DNA from: Flammeovirgaceae bacterium UBA5585
Lineage (GTDB): Bacteria; Bacteroidota; Bacteroidia; Cytophagales; Cyclobacteriaceae
Length of the DNA: 64,000 nt
Direction of reading: 5' to 3'
Assembly: GCA_002425185.1 (NCBI GenBank)
Contig: DILT01000006.1
Coordinates: forward strand, 1 to 64,000
The translations under genes were made by a program, and so were the position numbers. Below, piece by piece: positions 50,602 to 58,380 of the stretch. The notes under the pieces are model-generated. The model had not been told where the DNA came from. It was given only the letters and a program-made list of their open reading frames with translations, and searched no databases. Every line of letters begins with the position of its first letter. The stretch's first letter is position 1.

Positions 50602-53600
50602 TCAATACATCAAATAGTTTAATTCAATCACCGTTATATTATACTGGTAAAGACTCAACAAGTAGTTCATCTCAATAACAACAGCCTGATCCATGGCCTG
50701 TACATATTGTAAAAAATTCAACTCACCACTTAAAAATGATCGCTGGGCAGTATTAATTGTTTCTTCCACCAATCTTCTTCCGGTAGTATCATAAAAATCA
50801 AGTGCTTCACGGTGTTTATCCAATTCGCGTTGCAGTTGTACATAGCGCGTAGTAAGGGCCAACCGAAAATCCTCAGCCTGTTGATTCACCCGTTCTACCT
50901 GCATTTGTGTAGCCTGTATACTCGCCCGTTGTACGCCAAACCACAAGGGAACTGCCAGGCCCAGCTGTACACCGGGATACAACTTATTATCTTCGGCCTG
51001 ATTCCTTCCCTGAAAATAAGCCACGTGTATATCGGGCAGCCATTTATTTTTTTCTACTTGATTAGTGAGTGTTGCTGTTTGCTTCGATTGCTCAAAATAT
51101 AACAGACCCGGATGCTCACTCAGATTAATGGGCTCCAACTCAATTTTTAAAAGCTCACTATCGACAACCCTGATTTCCTCGTTTACCTGGAGCCATCGGG
51201 CTAACTCTGCATATGCTGACTGTATTGATGCCTGGGCTTGTCTTACCTGAAGCTGCGCCTCCCGCTTCTTTGTTTCTGCCGTTAATTTCTCCAGGTAATT
51301 GGTCTCTCCAACGGCAAAACGCTTATCAGCGGCCAGCGAAAATCCGGTATAAATGCTATCCAAAAATAAATAGCGCTTCACCAGGTTCTGTCCATACAAA
51401 ATTGTGATATACGCTTTGGATACATCCTGCGCCAGTTTGCGACTATCCATAGCATATTGTTGCTCCTGCATACGCGTTGCACCATCAAACGCTTGCCGTT
51501 GCTTCGCATAAACAGTTGGAAACCTGAAGTTTTGCTGAATACCCCAAACATTCAGCGCATCACCCACAGGAGGCAGGTTGTTTTCATCACGACTGAAGTA
51601 AACCACCGGTCGCGGGGCATCAAACGATGTTTTGGCCAACGCACGGCTTTGTTCAACTGCATAGTAAGAAGACTTTAATCCGGCATTATTCTTCACTGCC
51701 AAATCAATTGCTTCTTCCATCGTAACAACTCTGGGCTGTTGCGCAGAACTTGTAAATGGTATAATCAGAGCAAATAGTATCAATAGCACAATAGGAGGTG
51801 TATGTTTTTTTACACTTCTATTGGTATCAAAAATGGAATACAATACCGGTAGTACCACCAGGGTAAGTACTGTAGCCGAAACCAAACCACCAATAACCAC
51901 CGTGGCCAAAGGACGCTGAACTTCTGCACCAGCATTGGTAGACACAGCCATGGGCAAAAAACCCAACGCAGCGGCCGATGCCGTAAGCAGTACAGGGCGC
52001 AATCTTTCTTTTGTTCCTTTTAGTATCCGGGCTTTCATATCGTGCAATCCATGCGCTTTGAGTTCTTTAAAATGTTCGATCAATACAATACCATTTAATA
52101 CAGCTATACCGAATAGAGCAATAAAACCAACCCCGGCAGAAATACTAAAGGGCAAATCACGAATCCATAAGAACACTACACCGCCCACTGCTGATAATGG
52201 GATGGCGCTGTAAATCATCAGCGCATCGCGCACCGAACTAAAGGCGAAATACAACAGAAAGAAAATTAGTACCAAGGCCACCGGAACAGCTATCATTAAG
52301 CGCGCTCTTGCACTGCGAAGGTTTTCAAATTGTCCGCCATAGGTAATCGAATACCCTGCGGGTAGTTTTACATTGGCTTCAATGAGTGTTTGTACATCTT
52401 TTACAACAGACTCAAGGTCGCGACCACGCACATTAATACCGACTACTATTCTTCGCCTGGTATTATCGCGTGAAATCTTTGCCGGCCCTTTTGAATACCG
52501 TATCTCTGCAAGTTCGCGCAATGGAATCTGACCTCCGGTGGGTAGTGTTACATACATATTGCGTAGGTTTTCAATATCGGCTCGTGACTGTTTCTCAAAC
52601 CGGATAACGAGGTCAAACCGTTTCTCGCCCTCAAAAACACTTCCGGCTGTAAGCCCGGCAAAACCTGCAGATACAAGAGTATTCAATTCAAGGATGTTTA
52701 GTCCGTAACGTGCAATTTTTGCCCTGTCGTACAGAACACTCATCTGCGGCAAGCCCGATACTTTCTCTACAATAATATCAGCAGCACCCTCTACCGGGCG
52801 AATCAGTTTTTCAATCTCAAAAGCTTTTTTACTGAGAACATCCATATCTTCACCGAATATCTTCACGGCAAGGTCGGCCCGAACACCGGTAATCAACTCA
52901 TTAAAACGCATCTCGATAGGTTGCGTAAATTCATATTCAATACCCGGTATAATGGTGAGCGCTTCTTTAAACTTATCAGCCAATGCATCTTTATCCGATG
53001 CCGTTACCCATTCCTTTCGGGGCTTAAGTTTGATGATCACATCGCTCTCTTCCATGGACATCGGATCGGTAGGAATTTCGGCCGCTCCAATTCGGCTCAC
53101 CACCTGATCCACTTCCGGAAATTGAAGAAGAATTTTCTCCATCTCTGTAATTGTCTCGATGGTCTTGCTTAACGTTGTACCTGTTTTTAATACGGGTTGT
53201 ATTACAAAATCACCCTCATCCAGGGTGGGAACAAACTCACCGCCCATGCGCGTGAACAACAGCACGGCACTCAATAATAAAACAACTGCGCTCCCTAATA
53301 CAATTTTCTTATGGTGGAGTGCCCACACCATTGTGGGCTCATGCATGCGCTCAATCCAATCCATCAAACGTCTTGAGATGTTTCGTTTGTTTTCCGGGGC
53401 AGGCTTCAGAAAAAGTGCTGACACTACAGGAACATAAGTAAAGCAGAGAATAATAGCGCCCACCAAAGCAAATGAAAATGTAAGCGCCATGGGCTTAAAC
53501 ATTTTCCCTTCTACACCCGAAAGCGACAGAATAGGTATGAATACAATCAAAATTATAAGCTGACCAAATAAAGCCGACTGCATCATTTTGGTTGCACCTC

Positions 53601-54927
53601 CTACAGTAACTTTATCCTTAAATAATTGCAACTCCCTTCCGGAAAGTTGCTGCATGGTGGCTTGTTGTGCCGTTATCTGAAAGGCAATAAACTCAACAAT
53701 GATTACAGCTCCGTCTATAATAATCCCAAAGTCAATAGCACCAAGACTCATCAGGTTGGCATCCACGCCAAACAAATACATCAAACTGAGTGCAAACAAA
53801 AGCGAAAGCGGAATGACCGAAGCTACCACAAATCCTGATCGGAAATTTCCTAAGAGCAATACCACAACAAACACAACGATCAGGCAGCCGAGAATTAAAT
53901 TTTCAGCTACCGTAAAGGTAGTTCGGCCAATCAAATCACTCCGGTCGACAATAGGGTTTATAAACACGCCTTCAGGTAATGTATTTTGAATTTCGGTTAC
54001 GCGTTTTTTTACCTCTTCAATTACTTTTCCGGAGTTGGCATCTTTCAGCATCATAATCTGCCCCAGTACTTTCTCTCCTTCACCATTTCCGGTAATCGCA
54101 CCAAATCGAACAGCATGACCAAAACCTACCGTGGCAATATCTTTAACCAGAACAGGTACGCCATTCCGTACATCCACGACAATTCGCTCAACATCATCCA
54201 GGGAACTCACCAACCCTTCGCCCCGGATGAAGTAACTTTCATTTGTTTTCTCAATGTACCCGCCACCGGCAGCACTGTTATTGGATTGAAGTGCTTTAAA
54301 AACTTCTGCTACCGATAGATTCATGGAACGCAAACGTTCCGGATTTACTGCCACTTCATACTCTTTTAAAAAACCACCCCATGTATTAATCTCCACAACA
54401 CCTGAAATTCCGGAAAGCTGACGCTTAACAATCCAATCCTGCAGGGTTCTTAAATCGGTTAGTGTATACCTGCTGGCATGCTCAGGTTTTACATCCAAAG
54501 TGTATTGATAAATTTCTCCCAACCCGGTTGAGATCGGCCCCATCATCGGGCTGCCAAAACCAGCAGGTATTTTTTGTTCGGCTGATTTTATTTTCTCTGC
54601 GATGAGTTGCCGCGGAAGGAAGGTGCCGATGTTATCATCAAAAACAATAGTAACAACGGAAAGGCCAAATTTTGAGATGGAACGGATTTCATGCACACCG
54701 GGAAGATTCGCCATCTCCAATTCAATAGGATAGGTGATGAACTGTTCGATTTCTTCGGTGGCAAGATTGCGCGAAACCGTAATTACCTGAACCTGGTTGT
54801 TGGTTATATCCGGCACTGCACCGATTGGGATATTGAACAGGGAGTACACACCAAAACCCATCATAATGGCTGTTAGTAAAAAGATGATGAGTTTATTCCG
54901 GATGCTAAAGGCTATGATTTTTTCCAC
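50602..54927 (-). CDS. CzcA-type heavy-metal RND pump fused to a TolC-like outer-membrane channel
   Basis: A 1441-residue fusion. Residues 1 to about 1040 form a 12-helix RND pump with the proton-relay signature DFGIIIDGAVIIVE (D399, D405, E412), which is of the CzcA (Co/Zn/Cd) type rather than the CusA (Cu/Ag) type. Then come a hydrophobic, signal-like stretch (about 1042-1058, ending TSSAQQ) and a TolC/CzcC-like domain with long helices (about 1060-1441). The internal signal could allow cleavage into two proteins. This layout is known in Bacteroidota databases. The operator at 54965-55002 lies upstream, and the adaptor gene follows 3 bases after the stop. Confidence 0.92.
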   Translation of the reverse strand: MEKIIAFSIRNKLIIFLLTAIMMGFGVYSLFNIPIGAVPDITNNQVQVITVSRNLATEEIEQFITYPIELEMANLPGVHEIRSISKFGLSVVTIVFDDNIGTFLPRQLIAEKIKSAEQKIPAGFGSPMMGPISTGLGEIYQYTLDVKPEHASRYTLTDLRTLQDWIVKRQLSGISGVVEINTWGGFLKEYEVAVNPERLRSMNLSVAEVFKALQSNNSAAGGGYIEKTNESYFIRGEGLVSSLDDVERIVVDVRNGVPVLVKDIATVGFGHAVRFGAITGNGEGEKVLGQIMMLKDANSGKVIEEVKKRVTEIQNTLPEGVFINPIVDRSDLIGRTTFTVAENLILGCLIVVFVVVLLLGNFRSGFVVASVIPLSLLFALSLMYLFGVDANLMSLGAIDFGIIIDGAVIIVEFIAFQITAQQATMQQLSGRELQLFKDKVTVGGATKMMQSALFGQLIILIVFIPILSLSGVEGKMFKPMALTFSFALVGAIILCFTYVPVVSALFLKPAPENKRNISRRLMDWIERMHEPTMVWALHHKKIVLGSAVVLLLSAVLLFTRMGGEFVPTLDEGDFVIQPVLKTGTTLSKTIETITEMEKILLQFPEVDQVVSRIGAAEIPTDPMSMEESDVIIKLKPRKEWVTASDKDALADKFKEALTIIPGIEYEFTQPIEMRFNELITGVRADLAVKIFGEDMDVLSKKAFEIEKLIRPVEGAADIIVEKVSGLPQMSVLYDRAKIARYGLNILELNTLVSAGFAGLTAGSVFEGEKRFDLVIRFEKQSRADIENLRNMYVTLPTGGQIPLRELAEIRYSKGPAKISRDNTRRRIVVGINVRGRDLESVVKDVQTLIEANVKLPAGYSITYGGQFENLRSARARLMIAVPVALVLIFFLLYFAFSSVRDALMIYSAIPLSAVGGVVFLWIRDLPFSISAGVGFIALFGIAVLNGIVLIEHFKELKAHGLHDMKARILKGTKERLRPVLLTASAAALGFLPMAVSTNAGAEVQRPLATVVIGGLVSATVLTLVVLPVLYSIFDTNRSVKKHTPPIVLLILFALIIPFTSSAQQPRVVTMEEAIDLAVKNNAGLKSSYYAVEQSRALAKTSFDAPRPVVYFSRDENNLPPVGDALNVWGIQQNFRFPTVYAKQRQAFDGATRMQEQQYAMDSRKLAQDVSKAYITILYGQNLVKRYLFLDSIYTGFSLAADKRFAVGETNYLEKLTAETKKREAQLQVRQAQASIQSAYAELARWLQVNEEIRVVDSELLKIELEPINLSEHPGLLYFEQSKQTATLTNQVEKNKWLPDIHVAYFQGRNQAEDNKLYPGVQLGLAVPLWFGVQRASIQATQMQVERVNQQAEDFRLALTTRYVQLQRELDKHREALDFYDTTGRRLVEETINTAQRSFLSGELNFLQYVQAMDQAVVIEMNYLLSLYQYNITVIELNYLMY

Positions 54928-54944
54928 GTGACTGAATTGTTGCG

Positions 54945-55002
54945 TGAAGGTAGGATTGCACCCCTTAAAGTGCCCTTAACGTTTTCTTAAGATTTGCTTA
55001 GG
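54945..55002 (-). promoter_or_regulatory. Four-repeat response-regulator operator and promoter of the metal pump
   Basis: Direct repeats TTAAA, TTAAC, TTAAG and TTAGG begin at 54965, 54976, 54987 and 54998, an exact 11-bp period, with a 15-bp core CTTAAGATTTGCTTA (54986-55000). The minus-strand -7-like box TACCTTCA is at 54945-54952, 12 bases from the array. The same array, core and spacing occur upstream of the response regulator (57147-57204). OmpR/PhoB regulators bind such tandem repeats. Confidence 0.72.
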
Positions 55003-55019
55003 ATACAAAATATGTTGAA

Positions 55020-55071
55020 TTAGTGTTTTGTGGCATAGGTGTAACTCTTTCCTTTTGCCACTAAACACTAA
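55020..55071. repeat. TTAGTGTTTTGTGGCA inverted repeat, copy 1
   Basis: Arms TTAGTGTTTTGTGGCA (55020-55035) and TGCCACTAAACACTAA (55056-55071) pair over 16 bases with one mismatch and a 20-base loop. A weaker relative is at 57284-57328. It lies between the kinase gene and the pump operator. Confidence 0.6.
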
Positions 55072-55100
55072 GTGACTAAGTGAGTAAAGGTGAAGATTAA

Positions 55101-56477
55101 CTATTCCGGAAAACGAAGGGTAAATGTTGAGCCTTTATTAAGCTCACTTTCAACCGTAAGTTTGATAGACAATTGGGCGCATGCCTTTTGTACAAGCGAC
55201 AACCCAAGTCCAATACCCTTTATCGATTTATGATGAAGAGCGTCTGATCGGTAAAAGGGTTGAAAAATCCGCTCATGATCATTCCGATCAATACCTATAC
55301 CCTGATCGCTTACGGAAATCTGTACCACCGGAGTAGTTGTTGCTCGAACAATAACTTCTTTACCTTGTGGTGAATACTTTACTGCATTGGAGATTAGGTT
55401 TTCTAAAATAACTTCCAGCAAATATGGATCAGACTGAACGGTTAAGTCGGGTGAGCATTCTGTTTTAATTGTCACACCCGCTGTGGACCAGGAAGGTTGA
55501 TGGCGGTTGATTAAGTCTGCGATAAAGTCGTTAACATTAATCTCAACCGATTCGGGGGTTTTAGCGGGATGATCGAACCGGGCAAGCAACAGCAGTTGTT
55601 CTACAATAACATGCATCCGATCAATTTCACGAATGCTTACTTCAACTTTTTCTACATATTCCTCCGGTGTTCTTGGTTTTCTGATCAACACCTCCAGGGT
55701 TCCTCTTAAAACAGCCAGTGGTGTACGCAGTTCATGTGAGGCATCGGCTGTGAATTGTTTTTCCCGCTCCAGGGCTGATTCAATTCTGCCCAGCAACTGA
55801 TTAATAGAATTGGTTAAATGAAACAATTCATCTTTCTGTGCCGGTAAGGAAATGCGTTCATTCAGGTTACTTTCGGTTATGCGATTGGTTGTTTCTAAAA
55901 TAGTTTTAACGGGCACAATGCTTCGCCCGGCCAGCCAGCGTGTTGTACCAAACAGAACGAGCAACACCACAGGATACAAACCAAGAAGCAATCGTTGTAA
56001 TGTACCAAGTAATTGTTCGGCACTTTCAGATGAGATAGCTGTAACAATATACCCTACTGTTTTACCCTGATCGGTAACGGGAATCTGGCGCTGGCGGATG
56101 CGTTTACCATTCAGAAGGTAATCCGAATCTACCGGCTTGTTAAAATCGGGTTGAACCGCAAGCGAGTTCTCTTTAAGGTTAGGCGACTTGTCGCGTACAA
56201 CACCCTGCGCATCCACCAGTTGAATAAACACCGGGTTCACTTCCACTTCGCGGTGTTCACGCTCTTCCATTTCGGTTCGGTTGATAAAGCGTATTCTTCC
56301 GCTCTCAATCATAATCTCCTTTTGGTGCTTTATCGCTTCGTAGGATAAAATATTCTCCAGGTCGCCATAGACTAAATTTCTGATCACCATAAAAATGGTA
56401 ATAAATACCAGGGCCACCAGCAACGCAGTGGCCGCCAGGTACGAAAATGCTATCCGGTTTTTGAACGAAACGGTCAT
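55101..56477 (-). CDS. Heavy-metal sensor histidine kinase, CusS/CzcS-like
   Basis: A 458-residue kinase with two membrane helices (about 11-33 and 153-173) enclosing a periplasmic sensor of about 120 residues. HAMP, HisKA with His248 (ASHELRTP) and HATPase_c (NLISNAVKYS, SDQGIGI, GIGLGLSL) follow. It phosphorylates the response regulator, whose gene overlaps by 4 bases. Adjacent pump genes suggest it senses divalent metal ions in the periplasm; the ion is unknown. Confidence 0.9.
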   Translation of the reverse strand: MTVSFKNRIAFSYLAATALLVALVFITIFMVIRNLVYGDLENILSYEAIKHQKEIMIESGRIRFINRTEMEEREHREVEVNPVFIQLVDAQGVVRDKSPNLKENSLAVQPDFNKPVDSDYLLNGKRIRQRQIPVTDQGKTVGYIVTAISSESAEQLLGTLQRLLLGLYPVVLLVLFGTTRWLAGRSIVPVKTILETTNRITESNLNERISLPAQKDELFHLTNSINQLLGRIESALEREKQFTADASHELRTPLAVLRGTLEVLIRKPRTPEEYVEKVEVSIREIDRMHVIVEQLLLLARFDHPAKTPESVEINVNDFIADLINRHQPSWSTAGVTIKTECSPDLTVQSDPYLLEVILENLISNAVKYSPQGKEVIVRATTTPVVQISVSDQGIGIDRNDHERIFQPFYRSDALHHKSIKGIGLGLSLVQKACAQLSIKLTVESELNKGSTFTLRFPE

Positions 56478-57142
56478 GATTCCCGGGCGATATAGCCCAC
56501 CCCACGAATGGTTTGAATGTATTCTTCGTCTTTTTGTATTTTCAATTTCTTGCGCAAGGCATTTATAAACACATCAATTACACCGCTGTCGCTGGTGGCA
56601 TCCATTCCCCAAATACTATCCATTATTTTATTTCTCCGGCAAACTTTTCCTTTGTGCCGCATCAGGTATTCCAATAGCTGAAATTCCTTTTGGGTTAGTG
56701 ATATTTCTTCTTCGTGTTTAAAAACCTGATGGGTTTCTGTATTCATTGAAAAAGGGCCAAGCCTAAACACACCATTATGCTCTGCTATGGGGCGTAGCTG
56801 AACTTTAATGCGCTCCAGCAATTCTTCGAAATGGAAAGGCTTTCGGATGTAATCATTCGCCCCGGCTTGTAAACCGAAAACAGCATCCTGCACCGTATCG
56901 CGTGCTGTGAGAAATATAATGGGTGTCTCTTTGTTTTCTTTGCGGTAAGCTTTACAAAGTTCAATGCCGGTGAGTTTTGGCAGCATCCAATCCACCAGCA
57001 ATAAGTCGTATGTTTCTGTTATTGCCAGATGGAGGCCCGTTTGCCCATCAGGGGCTATGTCTACTTCATAGCCTTCTTCTTCCAACCCCTGTTTAAGGAA
57101 ATTAGTGATGCCGGTTTCATCTTCAATTACGAGAATACGCAT
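56474..57142 (-). CDS. OmpR-family response regulator, CusR/CzcR-like
   Basis: A 222-residue regulator: receiver domain with phospho-acceptor Asp51 (LLVDWMLP), Thr79/Lys101 conserved, and a C-terminal winged helix (about 125-220; GPFSMN, RGVGYIA). It is predicted to bind the tandem 11-bp repeats upstream of itself and of the pump gene. Its -7 box TAGTTTTG ends only four bases before the ATG, so the mRNA may be leaderless. The kinase gene overlaps by 4 bases. Confidence 0.93.
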   Translation of the reverse strand: MRILVIEDETGITNFLKQGLEEEGYEVDIAPDGQTGLHLAITETYDLLLVDWMLPKLTGIELCKAYRKENKETPIIFLTARDTVQDAVFGLQAGANDYIRKPFHFEELLERIKVQLRPIAEHNGVFRLGPFSMNTETHQVFKHEEEISLTQKEFQLLEYLMRHKGKVCRRNKIMDSIWGMDATSDSGVIDVFINALRKKLKIQKDEEYIQTIRGVGYIARES

Positions 57143-57146
57143 TTTA

Positions 57147-57204
57147 CAAAACTAAGCATTACCGACTTAGAAAAAGCTTTACGATTGCTTAAGATTTGCT
57201 TAAC
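57147..57204 (-). promoter_or_regulatory. Four-repeat operator and promoter of the response regulator
   Basis: Repeats TTAGA, TTTAC, TTAAG and TTAAC begin at 57167, 57178, 57189 and 57200 (11-bp period). The core CTTAAGATTTGCTTA (57188-57202) is identical to that upstream of the pump. On the minus strand the -7 box TAGTTTTG (57147-57154) matches the consensus exactly and is 12 bases from the array, as at the pump promoter. Confidence 0.78.
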
Positions 57205-57283
57205 GCTGGTTATAGAATTGAAATCAGGTACAAAACAGAAGATGCGATCGCTTAATCTGGCCGTAATAAGATTTGGTGTTTTG

Positions 57284-57328
57284 GTGTTTTGTGGCTAAGA
57301 ATAGACATGCTTCCTGCCACTAAAGCAC
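57284..57328. repeat. GTGTTTTGTGGC inverted repeat, copy 2 (degenerate)
   Basis: GTGTTTTGTGGC (57284-57295) and GCCACTAAAGCAC (57316-57328) pair with one bulge and one mismatch. It resembles the 55020-55071 element, so the two-component genes are bracketed by two copies. The remaining 264-base gap behind the response regulator holds its operator and nothing else I can identify. Confidence 0.45.
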
Positions 57329-57406
57329 GAAATCACAAAAAATAATTATACCACATAACACGAGACCAAAGCCATTGATGTTCACCCAAAGGCTGCTCGA
57401 CCAGTT

Positions 57407-57808
57407 TCAGGTTACTATATTTCGCTTCGTAAGCAAAATTCCGGAAACAACCAGCAACACACTCAAAGCACCAAATATGATGTGCAGATAGTTTACGGTT
57501 TGCAGCATGATCATCTGCACCACAATCCACCCGATTAAAATGAATCCCTGCAGAATGGTTAGTTTAATGTAATGCTTCGATTTAGCCACCACAAAAAAAG
57601 CAATCACCAGACTGAGCAATCCATTGGCAACAAATAAAACAATACCGGGAATCAGGTAATTTGAGAAGGGTGTATGTTCCAGCAAATTTAGTGGCATATC
57701 TAATCCTGAACCATCCGGTTTACTCATTAGCATATAGCCTCCAAAGCAGGCCGAAATACCGTTGAACAATAAAAGCAAAATAATCAATATGCGTGTAGTC
57801 TTTATCAT
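57407..57808 (-). CDS. Small four-helix membrane protein
   Basis: A 133-residue hydrophobic protein with about four helices (6-28, 49-72, 81-101, 105-125). It has no recognised motif. Its start overlaps the stop of the flavodoxin-like gene by 4 bases, so it is coupled to it and is the last gene of the lipid/redox operon. Function unknown. Confidence 0.7.
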   Translation of the reverse strand: MIKTTRILIILLLLFNGISACFGGYMLMSKPDGSGLDMPLNLLEHTPFSNYLIPGIVLFVANGLLSLVIAFFVVAKSKHYIKLTILQGFILIGWIVVQMIMLQTVNYLHIIFGALSVLLVVSGILLTKRNIVT

Positions 57809-58281
57809 ACAACAAATGAGGCAGCAAATTTTGCTATAGCCGGGTAATTAATCGCTGACCTGGACTTCTTTTCGTTAGCCACCATGCGAATGATAAAACG
57901 TTCCATGAAATTCATTTTCTCAAAAAGAAATTCACCACCAAAAAGTCCTGCTGCTCGTGCATGGCTGCGTAACTCACCGGGAAAAGCATTTTCAAATTCC
58001 TGCATTCCCTGTTCTTTGTTCATATAACATATAAACAAGCCCAGCTTCTTGTTCAGTAGTTCCTGCTTATAATCCCTGCAAAACTGTTTAATACCGAGCT
58101 GTATTTGCCCGACATGAATTGATCCGCCAATGATTATTGTTCCGTACCGGGATAAATCCGGGATGGAGTCATGTTCCAGGTTTACAACATCAGTTACTGA
58201 CTTTCCCATTAATTCCATTAGCTTTTCAACCACCTTTTCGGTAGTGCCATGATGGGTCATGTAAACAATCAGAATACGCAT
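57805..58281 (-). CDS. Flavodoxin-domain protein, HemG-like
   Basis: A 158-residue flavodoxin-like protein. The FMN phosphate loop is YMTHHGTTEKV (7-17) and the flavin side-loops IIGGSIHVGQ (50-59) and CYMNKEQ are present. It resembles oxygen-independent protoporphyrinogen oxidase HemG and MioC-like flavodoxins; which reaction it performs is open. It is 99 bases downstream of the acyl-CoA ligase gene and overlaps the membrane protein gene. Confidence 0.82.
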   Translation of the reverse strand: MRILIVYMTHHGTTEKVVEKLMELMGKSVTDVVNLEHDSIPDLSRYGTIIIGGSIHVGQIQLGIKQFCRDYKQELLNKKLGLFICYMNKEQGMQEFENAFPGELRSHARAAGLFGGEFLFEKMNFMERFIIRMVANEKKSRSAINYPAIAKFAASFVV

Positions 58282-58380
58282 AGGCCTTACATCAGGCCAT
58301 CAAGCTACCAGGCTGGTACTAGCTATTCTATGATAACCATCAAGTCAAAAACTGATTCCTGTCAGATCAGAAAATATTCA

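Noticed and set aside
50602..54927. CusA (Cu/Ag) assignment of the pump
   Set aside because: The relay motif DFG...DGA...E is of the CzcA type and I see no clear methionine ladder, so I left metal choice open toward divalent ions.
57333..57530. 65-residue minus-strand frame behind the four-helix membrane gene
   Set aside because: It overlaps the better supported 57407-57808 gene in another frame and has no start context.
58306..58318. Palindrome TACCAGGCTGGTA between the acyl-CoA ligase and flavodoxin genes
   Set aside because: A 6-bp-arm palindrome is expected several times by chance in 64 kb; no consensus box beside it.
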